NCBI GenBank assembly: GCA_021792615.1
Contig: JAJYUJ010000051.1
Location: 1 to 12,874, forward strand
Length of the DNA: 12,874 nt
From: a bacterium
GTDB lineage: Bacteria > JAMCPX01
Direction of reading: 5' to 3'
Made by a program: the position numbers and the translations under genes. Below are positions 1 to 6,154 of this stretch, in pieces (the stretch's first letter is position 1; each line of letters opens with the position of its first letter). The notes beneath the pieces are model-generated. The model did no database searches, was not told where the DNA came from, and saw only the letters and a program-made list of their open reading frames with translations.

Positions 1-234
1 ACAAGCGATCCTCGGCGTTCAGAACTTGAAAAGCTTGTCAAAGCAGCCGGTCTCTGGGAGCAGTTTTCAAAACTTGATACAGGTGAGTTATTAAGGTTTA
101 TGGAATCCGATAATGAAAACAAGGCATTAATTGAAAAAATAAAACAGTTCACAAACAAAGAAGAAAGCATAACAGTAAACAGACCAAAGGTGTTGAAGAA
201 AGAAGGAGGGGGCGAGAATGTTAAAAGCAGATAA
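1..234 (+). CDS. C-terminal fragment of an unrecognised protein (5' end outside window)
   Basis: Frame 1 is open from the first base to a TAA at 232-234 and gives the last 77 residues of a protein whose start lies to the left. The fragment is hydrophilic and probably helical, with many Lys, Glu and Asn residues. It includes a stretch reading GLWEQFSKLDTGELLRFME and ends in a basic, Gly-rich tail. I see no catalytic motif, membrane segment or recognisable domain. The frame overlaps the next gene (ATG at 218) by 17 nt, and the ribosome binding site of that gene lies inside this frame, so the two are very likely co-transcribed and translationally coupled. Family unknown. It is probably a partner of the nuclease-fold protein that follows, judging only from position. 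Confidence 0.6.
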   Translation, partial: TSDPRRSELEKLVKAAGLWEQFSKLDTGELLRFMESDNENKALIEKIKQFTNKEESITVNRPKVLKKEGGGENVKSR

Positions 235-1030
235 ACATGGTAAATTCCCTTTAGAAGCTGATATAGAAGATGTTCTTACATCCGTTGTTTTTGGATCGTT
301 ATGTTATCTTGATGATACAGAGAATTCTATTGGTCTATGCTTACTCAAGGATTTTCTTGTAAAAGCATGGTTCGATTGTAAGGGTAAGGAGAATAAAACA
401 TTTATTAAAATAGTTGGAGAGATTCAAAGTGTTGAATACAAATTCTGGCCAGCCCTTGGTGGGAAAGAGCCTGACCTTATTATTGAATGTCATGGTAATA
501 ATAGCCAGCAATGGACACTGATAATAGAAGCAAAGTACGGAGCACCAAAAAGTGGAACTGGTGATGAATCTGAAAGCGATTCCGATAATTCTGATGGAGA
601 ATCTACAGAATATTATGATCAACTTGCAGATTATTATAGCTTTCAGAAAAAGAAACATGCTGAAGGTGAATTATATCTTCTTTATGTCACGCATCATACA
701 ACATTTCCAACAAATGATATGAAATCATCTTTAGATAAACTAAACAAACAGAATGATCATAATGCAGATGATAGGCTTGGCTGGTTACCATGGAGAGAAC
801 TTTCTCCTCTAATTCAAGAGGAGATTGATAAAGGGCGTAACAATGAACATAGAGGAAAGGCTGCTCTCCTTGAAGATTTATATGCGTATCTTACAAAACG
901 TGGACTTGCGCCTTTCACAGGAGAATGGGGAAGCAGGATGGGAGTACAACTCCAGCCATTACCTAAAAAACCAGATATAATATTTTATGCAAACATGGAA
1001 AACAATAAAGGAGGTCAAAATGGAAGATAA
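218..1030 (+). CDS. PD-(D/E)XK nuclease-superfamily protein
   Basis: A 270-residue protein with the layout of a PD-(D/E)XK (restriction-endonuclease-like) fold. An N-terminal helix carries Glu13/Glu17. Then EPDLIIE gives Asp86, and LIIEAKYG gives the E-x-K pair Glu104/Lys106. A YYDQLADYY helix (around 132-140, Gln135) resembles the Q motif seen after the core in this superfamily. Between Lys106 and that helix lies an acidic Ser/Asp/Glu-rich stretch (about 112-131), probably a flexible loop. The start is supported by a strong GGAGG-type Shine-Dalgarno sequence about 8 nt upstream. The gene overlaps the preceding frame by 17 nt and the following gene by 11 nt. In the superfamily these residues bind metal and cut DNA or RNA; the substrate here cannot be read from sequence. 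A restriction or defence role is an inference from the fold, AT-rich composition and unknown partners. No helicase or methylase is visible in the window. Confidence 0.72.
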   Translation: MLKADKHGKFPLEADIEDVLTSVVFGSLCYLDDTENSIGLCLLKDFLVKAWFDCKGKENKTFIKIVGEIQSVEYKFWPALGGKEPDLIIECHGNNSQQWTLIIEAKYGAPKSGTGDESESDSDNSDGESTEYYDQLADYYSFQKKKHAEGELYLLYVTHHTTFPTNDMKSSLDKLNKQNDHNADDRLGWLPWRELSPLIQEEIDKGRNNEHRGKAALLEDLYAYLTKRGLAPFTGEWGSRMGVQLQPLPKKPDIIFYANMENNKGGQNGR

Positions 1031-1664
1031 AAATAATACAACGAGAACGGCTTCAGATGAACAAGAGCACATGATAAATGTTTTTGAATGGGTTCAGGGA
1101 ATATACGACGAAGCTAAAAAACTTTTAGAGGATACTGTAAAATACTTTCAAGATGGCAAAAGAATTCTTATGGTAAAAAATCCACCTATAGAGGAGTTAG
1201 GCGGTGGTTGTCCTTATACTTATATGCTTGCACAATACCTTGCTATAGGGTCAGACAAAATTGAAACGGACAAGATTGGCGTAATAGGTGTAAGCTTGCT
1301 TGATAAAAACAATAAGCCTTTCCCTCGTATAGTATTGGGAAGTATAAAACTTAAAGAAAGTATGAATATAGAAACTTGGCAGAAGAAAAAAAAGAGCGGA
1401 TGGCGTGCACAATATTTATTGTTAGATTGTATCCATAGCGAAAAGTTTGACGAGAAAAATGTGTTTATTAAGCCTTCCAAAATAGAAGGAACGGTATGCG
1501 GTCATAAAGTTGCTTCAGAATCCTTTACCCATGTGCCACTTGCGAGCATTAACAGTCTTGATACTCTCCATTGTCTCCTTGATAAGGCCACACCATTCTT
1601 TCAAAAAGGTGAAGAAACAGATGATCTAAAGGTAAAAATCACCGAGCTACGAGAGATAAAGTGA
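1020..1664 (+). CDS. Hypothetical protein, third gene of the nuclease operon
   Basis: A 214-residue protein that I do not recognise. The ATG at 1020 is preferred over an in-frame ATG at 987 because AAAGGAGG lies at 1007-1014 with 5 nt spacing; this makes the gene overlap the nuclease gene by 11 nt. It is soluble, with no signal peptide or membrane helix. Visible parts are a polar N-terminus, a helix rich in Glu and Lys (about 15-45), a Gly-rich turn (GGGCPYTYMLAQYLAIG, about 64-80), alternating hydrophobic strands (IGVIGVSLLD, FPRIVLGSIKL), a Lys-run near WQKKKKSGWRAQYLLLDCIH, and a mixed C-terminal part. Several Cys and His residues occur but do not form a clear zinc motif. Tight coupling to the nuclease suggests it is a partner, immunity or specificity factor; that is inference only. 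Confidence 0.6.
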   Translation: MEDKNNTTRTASDEQEHMINVFEWVQGIYDEAKKLLEDTVKYFQDGKRILMVKNPPIEELGGGCPYTYMLAQYLAIGSDKIETDKIGVIGVSLLDKNNKPFPRIVLGSIKLKESMNIETWQKKKKSGWRAQYLLLDCIHSEKFDEKNVFIKPSKIEGTVCGHKVASESFTHVPLASINSLDTLHCLLDKATPFFQKGEETDDLKVKITELREIK

Positions 1665-1670
1665 TATAAT
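1662..1670 (+). promoter_or_regulatory. Possible extended -10 promoter
   Basis: TGATATAAT carries a perfect TATAAT (1665-1670) preceded by TG at the extended -10 position. There is no good -35 about 17 nt upstream. It overlaps the stop codon of the upstream gene and lies about 110 nt before the small ORF at 1779, so it could drive that ORF independently. The call is weak because AT-rich DNA yields such boxes by chance. Confidence 0.3.
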
Positions 1671-1778
1671 AATTGAGGAGAGGCATTAAACAGCTTAAGT
1701 CTAAAAGATCAAATTAAACCAAACTGACATACCTCTGTCAATTGCGTGTGATAACCTCGCAAGAAAGGAGGAAGTCAG

Positions 1779-1994
1779 ATGTCATTAAAACAAAAGGTAA
1801 TCTTGACATGCATATTCCCATTGTTGTTTTCTTCATATGCCACAATCAAGGAGAATGTTAAGAATGATGATGTATTATTAAAATCGGAAAGAAACGGGGT
1901 CACGTCTACACATTACACATCCATAGAAAATATGAGAGGAATAGAGGTTAGCCCCTGCATTGGACAGGTTGAAATCATACCGCCCTCGACCTAA
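1779..1994 (+). CDS. Small putative exported peptide, possibly a truncated gene
   Basis: A 71-residue ORF with a strong Shine-Dalgarno (AAAGGAGG at 1764-1771, 7 nt before the ATG). The N-terminus looks like a signal peptide: basic MSLKQK, then a hydrophobic run ILTCIFPLLFSSYA, with a possible signal peptidase I site after SSYA. The mature part would be only about 50 residues. The last roughly 25 residues are encoded by a dispersed repeat that recurs at 2525-2583, so the reading frame may be the 5' remnant of a longer secreted-protein gene whose end was replaced. No homologous family is recognised. The good ribosome binding site argues that it is, or was, translated. Confidence 0.4.
   Translation: MSLKQKVILTCIFPLLFSSYATIKENVKNDDVLLKSERNGVTSTHYTSIENMRGIEVSPCIGQVEIIPPST
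1916..1984 (+). repeat. Dispersed repeat, copy 1
   Basis: Two blocks match copy 2 (2525-2583) in the same order and orientation. CACATCCATAG lies at 1916-1926. A 27-bp block at 1958-1984 contains ATTGGACAGGTTGAAATCAT and differs from copy 2 by one base. The middle is less alike and about 10 nt longer in this copy. The block lies inside the 3' part of the small ORF 1779-1994. Confidence 0.65.
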
Positions 1995-2195
1995 GTTACG
2001 CTTGTGTGCCCGCCTCTTATTTAAGAGGGAGACCGAAGAAAACATACCTCAAACCTTGTTTCTAAGCCAGGAATCAACCCCCCCCCGGCACGATCCTTTT
2101 TAGGAAAAGATAGCAGGTTGAGATAAAAGGGCTGGATTCCCCCGCATCTTGTGCGGGGCAGGCTCCGTCAAGGGCGGAATGATAAAATGTAAACT
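1995..2195. other. Gene-free intergenic stretch with hairpins and a C-tract
   Basis: No coding sequence is supported here. It contains the inverted repeat CCTCTTA-TT-TAAGAGG at 2013-2028, a nine-C run at 2078-2086, and a perfect 7-bp hairpin at 2140-2158. None is followed by a T-run, so none is a clear intrinsic terminator. The make-up suggests accumulated repeat debris. Confidence 0.5.
2140..2158. repeat. GC-rich hairpin CCCCGCA-TCTTG-TGCGGGG
   Basis: A perfect 7-bp inverted repeat with a 5-nt loop. The surrounding GGATTCCCCCGCA...GGCGGAATGA resembles dispersed palindromic intergenic repeats common in deltaproteobacterial-type genomes; that family comparison is from memory. It lies between the small ORF and the 3' end of the ORF6N remnant. 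Confidence 0.5.
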
Positions 2196-2522
2196 TTATT
2201 TGTCCCAGATGAATCCTATCTTTCGATGTTTGGATTCAGGCTGAACCATGAGAGTTTCGATAGCAATTACAAGTGATCTTATTGCCTCATCGTGTGATCC
2301 TACTTTCCGCTCAAGTTCTGCGAGTTTATCTGAGAATTCTTTGTTCATTAAAAGCATCTCACGAAGCTTAATAAAGGCACGCACTACATAAAGGCTAACG
2401 TCTATAGCACGCTTGGTATTTAATATACTTGCTACCATTATGACACCATGTTCTGTAAAAGCATATGGTAGTGCAGTAGAAAATCTCAGATTTGAAAGGT
2501 GGTCACAAATTGTGACCACCTT
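2196..2522 (-). pseudogene. ORF6N-domain protein, N-terminally truncated remnant
   Basis: About 107 residues matching the C-terminal half of ORF6N (phage antirepressor/KilA-N-like) proteins: LPYAFTEHGVIMVASILN, then a VSLYVVRAFIKLREML helix, a coiled-coil-like ELERKV region, and an ending near HRKIGF. Full-length relatives usually have about 90 more N-terminal residues holding the rest of the DNA-binding ORF6N domain. Here the family-like sequence begins at KVVTICDHL, and the frame upstream (LPPVYYGCA..., then TGA at 2574-2576) does not look like the family. The only in-frame start near the edge is a GTG at 2517-2519 without a Shine-Dalgarno, so a functional product is doubtful. Such genes are commonly found on prophages and other mobile elements. 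It is the only minus-strand gene in the window. Confidence 0.7.
2496..2522. repeat. 27-bp perfect palindrome at the broken end of the ORF6N remnant
   Basis: Arms AAGGTGGTCACAA (2496-2508) and TTGTGACCACCTT (2510-2522) are perfectly complementary around one central base. On the minus strand it encodes the KVVTICDHL segment. It could be an operator-like site, a recombination or hairpin breakpoint, or partly a by-product of the conserved amino acids. Confidence 0.75.
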
Positions 2523-2524
2523 GG

Positions 2525-2583
2525 CACATCCATAGTAGACCGGGGGCAGCCCCGGACATTGGACAGGTTGAAATCATAACGCC
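2525..2583 (+). repeat. Dispersed repeat, copy 2
   Basis: Matches copy 1 at CACATCCATAG (2525-2535) and at the 27-bp block 2557-2583 (one mismatch). Between these blocks is a perfect hairpin CCGGGG-GCAG-CCCCGG (2540-2555) that copy 1 has largely lost. Its left edge abuts the point where ORF6N homology stops. Confidence 0.65.
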
Positions 2584-2633
2584 GAGCAATAGGGGTGGGT
2601 AGAGCAAGCCCTGCCCCTGCCTCTCAAACCTGC

Positions 2634-2664
2634 TTGGCAAAAATAGATCCGCTTGTCTTATAAC
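2634..2664 (+). promoter_or_regulatory. Candidate sigma70-type promoter for the riboflavin operon
   Basis: TTGGCA (2634-2639, 5/6 match to the -35 consensus) and TATAAC (2659-2664, 5/6 match to the -10 consensus) are separated by 19 nt, slightly long. Transcription would start near 2671, only about 17 nt before the ribD ATG at 2688. That leaves no room for an FMN riboswitch and little for a Shine-Dalgarno sequence. Confidence 0.4.
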
Positions 2665-2687
2665 AAAAAAGATGCAAAACTTGTCCC

Positions 2688-3788
2688 ATGAAAACCGACT
2701 ATACGCCGTACATGAAGCTTGCCATCAGGCTTGCAAAGAAGGCCGAAGGCATGACATCTCCTAACCCTCTGGTAGGGGCTGTAATTGTTGATCAACAGGG
2801 AAAGATTATCGGCAAAGGATTCCATAAAATGGCAGGTCAGCCGCATGCAGAGGTCATGGCTTTAAGGGACGCGGGCAAGGTACCCTCAGGCAGTACCATG
2901 GTTGTGAACCTTGAGCCGTGCAATCACTTCGGCAGGACACCCCCATGCACACTTGCTCTGAAGCAATCCGGGATCAAAAGGGTTGTTATTGCCAATAAAG
3001 ATCCCAATCCTGGTGTAAAAGGCGGCGGTGCTGCCTATCTTAGAAAAGCGGGTATAGAGGTCATTGACAGCGTATGCCGGCAGGAGGCCGCCCGTTTAAA
3101 CGAGGCGTACTTCAAACATGTAAAAACGTCATTGCCCTTCATCAGTGTGAAGCTTGCCATGAGCCTGGACGGCAGGATCGCTGCGCATGACGGCTCATCA
3201 AAATGGATTACTTCCGAATATTCGAGACGCATTGCACATCAATTAAGAAATACCGTTGATGCCGTTGTCGTTGGCGCCGGTACGATAAAAAAAGACAACC
3301 CGGAACTCACGGTCAGACATGTCAGGTTACGAAGCAGGCCGCTGTACAGGGTTATATTCGACACGCACCTCCGTATGCCGGTTCATGCGAAGGTCGTTGC
3401 AAATCAGAGCGCTGTGTATAAAACCATCATTCTTACGGCAAGCAACAACAATGCACGTGCACGGACTTTCGAACACAGGGGTGCCGAGGTTGTCAGGATA
3501 AGAACCAGCAACGGTATGCTGTCATTGCAGGATGCGTTGAATTTTCTCGGCAAAAGGTTTATGCATATAATGGTTGAAGGCGGCGCAGGATTGGTTGGCA
3601 GCTTTGTGAAGGCAAGACAGGTTGATAAGTTCCATATATTCATCGCACCCAAGATTATCGGTGCTGACGGCATATATCCTTTTCAAGGAGTTTTTTCGAA
3701 GAGTATGAACAATGTTCTCGAGCTGAAAGACGTACAGATAAACACTCACAGCGGTGATTGCCTTTTTCAGGGCTATCCGCGATGGTGA
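2688..3788 (+). CDS. ribD: Bifunctional riboflavin deaminase/reductase RibD
   Basis: A 366-residue enzyme for the second and third steps from GTP: it deaminates diaminohydroxyphosphoribosylaminopyrimidine, then reduces the ribose with NADPH. The N-terminal domain (about 1-145) is a cytidine-deaminase fold with zinc site H53-A-E55 and the PC-x8-PC pair C78/C87 (EPCNHFGRTPPC). The C-terminal reductase domain (about 148-366) has the typical SVKLAMSLDGRIA start, WITSEYSR, VVGAGTIKKDNPELTVR and HIMVEGGAGLVGSF. The length is normal for the family. It is the first gene of the operon. The ATG at 2688 has no clear Shine-Dalgarno, and no other in-frame start is better. The stop is 4 nt before ribE. Confidence 0.95.
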   Translation: MKTDYTPYMKLAIRLAKKAEGMTSPNPLVGAVIVDQQGKIIGKGFHKMAGQPHAEVMALRDAGKVPSGSTMVVNLEPCNHFGRTPPCTLALKQSGIKRVVIANKDPNPGVKGGGAAYLRKAGIEVIDSVCRQEAARLNEAYFKHVKTSLPFISVKLAMSLDGRIAAHDGSSKWITSEYSRRIAHQLRNTVDAVVVGAGTIKKDNPELTVRHVRLRSRPLYRVIFDTHLRMPVHAKVVANQSAVYKTIILTASNNNARARTFEHRGAEVVRIRTSNGMLSLQDALNFLGKRFMHIMVEGGAGLVGSFVKARQVDKFHIFIAPKIIGADGIYPFQGVFSKSMNNVLELKDVQINTHSGDCLFQGYPRW

Positions 3789-3792
3789 CGGC

Positions 3793-4425
3793 ATGTTTAC
3801 AGGATTGATAGAATCTACCGGTATTGTGCATCGCATTGAGAAAAAAGATGCGGGCGCGTTGATTGCCGTCAGGATTGAATCTCTTCCCGGAGCTGGGAAG
3901 GGAGACAGCATTGCCGTAAACGGTGCATGCCTTACCCTGACATCCCTGGTGGACGGCATCTATACATTCGATGTATCATCCGAGACCATGCAGAAGTCGG
4001 CATTTGATCGTGTGAATGCGGGCGATGTTGTTAATATAGAAATGCCGAGAAGGGTTTCCGACATGCTTCATGGGCATATCGTTAACGGTCATATAGACGG
4101 TACTGCGATCGTTACCGGCATACGGTCATCCGGCAAATATCACGTCGTTACATTTGAATTATCCGCAAAAACGCCTTATCTTGTGGAGAAGGGCTTCATA
4201 GCAGTAGACGGGATAAGTGTTACGCCCTATGATGTAAAAGAGCGGATGTTCACCATTTCTGTCATACCCTATACCTACGAACACACGAACCTGAAGGTCA
4301 AGAAATCAGGAGATACGGTTAATATAGAGTTTGATATTATTGCAAAATACGTTGAAAGCATGTTGAATAGAAACACGGGTAATAAGATAACCGAAACATT
4401 TTTAAAAGAGAGAGGATTTGCGTAA
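3793..4425 (+). CDS. ribE: Riboflavin synthase, alpha subunit
   Basis: A 210-residue protein that dismutates two 6,7-dimethyl-8-ribityllumazine molecules into riboflavin plus the pyrimidinedione. It has the hallmark N-terminus MFTGLIEST and two tandem lumazine-binding repeats (about 1-97 and 98-195), including [14 protein letters not shown] in the first and [13 protein letters not shown] leading into the second, with the matching [10 protein letters not shown] later. An in-frame ATG exists 39 nt upstream inside ribD, but the conserved MFTGLIE start fixes the ATG at 3793. The 4-nt gap after ribD suggests translational coupling. The stop TAA overlaps the ribBA ATG by one base (TAATG). The gene is also called ribC in some naming schemes. 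Confidence 0.94.
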   Translation: MFTGLIESTGIVHRIEKKDAGALIAVRIESLPGAGKGDSIAVNGACLTLTSLVDGIYTFDVSSETMQKSAFDRVNAGDVVNIEMPRRVSDMLHGHIVNGHIDGTAIVTGIRSSGKYHVVTFELSAKTPYLVEKGFIAVDGISVTPYDVKERMFTISVIPYTYEHTNLKVKKSGDTVNIEFDIIAKYVESMLNRNTGNKITETFLKERGFA

Positions 4426-5630
4426 TGCCCATAATAAGTGTGGAAAAAGCGATAGAAGAAATAAAACAAGGCAAGATGGTGGTTCTCGTTGATGACGAGA
4501 ACAGGGAAAACGAGGGTGATCTTGCCATAGCAGCGGAAAAGGTAACTCCGGATATCATTAATTTCATGGCAACCTACGGCAGGGGGCTTATCTGTCTTTC
4601 CATGACAGAGGAAAGGCTCAGCGAGCTGCAGATATCTTTGATGGTTAATGAAAACACATCGAAATTTGGGACCGCATTTACCGTGTCCATCGACGGAAGA
4701 GAAGGTGTTACAACCGGCATATCGGCATATGACAGGGCGCGAACAATTCAAATTGCAATAGACGGCAATGCAAAACCATGGGACCTTGTCCGGCCGGGGC
4801 ATATCTTCCCGCTTCAGTACAAGAAAGGCGGTGTGCTTGCAAGGGCGGGGCAGACGGAAGGTTCGGTCGATCTGGCCAAGCTCTCCGGCCTCAAACCTGC
4901 AGCGGTCATTTGTGAGATAATGAAGGACGACGGAACAATGGCGAGGATGCCGGATCTCGAGGAGTTTTCTCTTAAACACAACATAGGGATTGTAACCATA
5001 GCGGATATTATTCAATACAGAATGAAACAGGAAAGACTGGTGAAAAAGGTCGCAGAGGCCGATGTCGCGACAGAATTTGGCGGGATTTTTAAGGCGATGG
5101 TATACGAAAACGACCTTGACAACAATCAGCATCTGTTGATGGTTAAGGGTGATGTGAAGACCGGTGAGCCGGTACTGGTCAGGGTCCATTCGGAGTGCGT
5201 TACCGGAGATGTGTTCGGTTCATTGCGGTGCGATTGCGGGAACCAGCTCCATGAAGCCATGAAGATCATAAAAAAAGAGGGCAGGGGTGCAATACTCTAT
5301 TTGAGGCAGGAAGGCAGGGGGATAGGTCTTGCCAACAAGATACTGACCTATAAACTCCAGGATAACGGGCTCGATACCGTCGAGGCAAATCATGCACTCG
5401 GACTGCCAGCAGACCTGAGGGATTATGGTATCGGGGCACAGATACTTGCCGATGCCGGTATAAAGAAAATGAGACTTATGACCAACAACCCCAAAAAGCT
5501 CCATGCGCTTGCAGGCTATGGACTTGAGGTCGTAGAAAGGGTTTCGATAGAGATTGCCCCGAATGACATAAACAAGAGATATTTAAAAACAAAACAGGAC
5601 AAGATGGGGCATATCCTGCATATAAAGTAA
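4425..5630 (+). CDS. ribBA: Bifunctional DHBP synthase / GTP cyclohydrolase II
   Basis: A 401-residue fusion. Residues about 1-200 are 3,4-dihydroxy-2-butanone 4-phosphate synthase (from ribulose 5-phosphate): [11 protein letters not shown] (23-33), the HIFPL segment, and [11 protein letters not shown]. Residues about 205-401 are GTP cyclohydrolase II, the first step from GTP: zinc cysteines C258, C269 and C271 in [17 protein letters not shown], and [10 protein letters not shown]. Both catalytic parts are full length. One oddity is Gln143 (CAG at 4851-4853), which stands where E. coli RibB has metal ligand His153 in the GHTEA motif. I recall the same Gln in some other RibBA proteins, so activity is not excluded. 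Its start overlaps the ribE stop by one base. Confidence 0.95.
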   Translation: MPIISVEKAIEEIKQGKMVVLVDDENRENEGDLAIAAEKVTPDIINFMATYGRGLICLSMTEERLSELQISLMVNENTSKFGTAFTVSIDGREGVTTGISAYDRARTIQIAIDGNAKPWDLVRPGHIFPLQYKKGGVLARAGQTEGSVDLAKLSGLKPAAVICEIMKDDGTMARMPDLEEFSLKHNIGIVTIADIIQYRMKQERLVKKVAEADVATEFGGIFKAMVYENDLDNNQHLLMVKGDVKTGEPVLVRVHSECVTGDVFGSLRCDCGNQLHEAMKIIKKEGRGAILYLRQEGRGIGLANKILTYKLQDNGLDTVEANHALGLPADLRDYGIGAQILADAGIKKMRLMTNNPKKLHALAGYGLEVVERVSIEIAPNDINKRYLKTKQDKMGHILHIK

Positions 5631-5644
5631 GAGAAGGAGGTCAC

Positions 5645-6154
5645 ATGAAGATAATTGAAGGCAGGTTAAAAGGCGAAGGCCTGAAAATCGGCATCGTTGT
5701 AAGCAGGTTCAATCATTTTATAACGGACAGACTTGTTGATGGTGCACTGGATGCGCTGAAGAGGCTCGGCGTAAGAGAGGACGATATCACGCTCGTGAAG
5801 GTTCCCGGCGCCTTTGAGATCCCCCTCTTTGCGAAGGAACTCGCACGCAAGGATCTCAATGCCGTGATTGCACTGAGCGCCATCATCAAAGGCGGGACAT
5901 CTCATTACGAGTATATCGCATCGGAGCTGGCAAAAGGTATTGCGCATGCGTCCCTTGAGCTGGATTTCCCTATTGTTTACGGAGTACTGACTACGGAGTC
6001 GATAGAAGAAGCGATAGAACGGGCGGGTACAAAGCAGGGCAACAAAGGGTATGAGGCTGCGATGACTGCAATCGAACTTGCCAATCTGAAAAAGGAAATG
6101 AATAAAGAGAACAGCGGGAAATGGGAAAAAGAGAAGAAAGAGAAGCGCTCCTGA
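5645..6154 (+). CDS. ribH: 6,7-dimethyl-8-ribityllumazine synthase
   Basis: A 169-residue enzyme that condenses the ribityl pyrimidine with dihydroxybutanone phosphate; in the family it forms pentamers or 60-mers. Diagnostic parts are SRFN (20-23), VPGAFEIP (53-60), and AIIKGGTSHYEY with the catalytic His87, followed by FPIVYGVLTTESIEEAIERAG and the C-terminal GYEAAMTAIELA. The start has a near-perfect AAGGAGGT just upstream (5634-5641), 14 nt after the ribBA stop. The core ends near residue 147; beyond it is a Lys/Glu-rich tail of about 22 residues that reads through the beginning of nusB (34-nt overlap), making it longer than the usual 150-156 residues. Confidence 0.94.
   Translation: MKIIEGRLKGEGLKIGIVVSRFNHFITDRLVDGALDALKRLGVREDDITLVKVPGAFEIPLFAKELARKDLNAVIALSAIIKGGTSHYEYIASELAKGIAHASLELDFPIVYGVLTTESIEEAIERAGTKQGNKGYEAAMTAIELANLKKEMNKENSGKWEKEKKEKRS

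Noticed and set aside
1725-1740. TGACA-N6-TGTCA inverted repeat upstream of the small ORF as an operator
   Set aside because: Five-base arms are expected by chance and no regulator gene sits next to it.
2013-2028. CCTCTTA-TT-TAAGAGG as an intrinsic terminator after the small ORF
   Set aside because: The stem is short, moderate in GC, and not followed by a T-run.
2591-2618. Stem-loop AGGGG...GGG / CCC...CCCCT upstream of ribD as a possible FMN riboswitch
   Set aside because: Only one imperfect stem is present. The multi-helix RFN core and its conserved sequence blocks are missing, and the candidate promoter lies downstream of it.
3754-3792. Longer start for riboflavin synthase
   Set aside because: The conserved MFTGLIE N-terminus begins at 3793; the upstream extension lies inside ribD and is not family-like.
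4275-5189. 304-residue minus-strand ORF opposite ribE and ribBA
   Set aside because: It lies fully opposite well-conserved genes, has no ribosome binding site or family-like sequence, and is a by-product of codon use on the plus strand.
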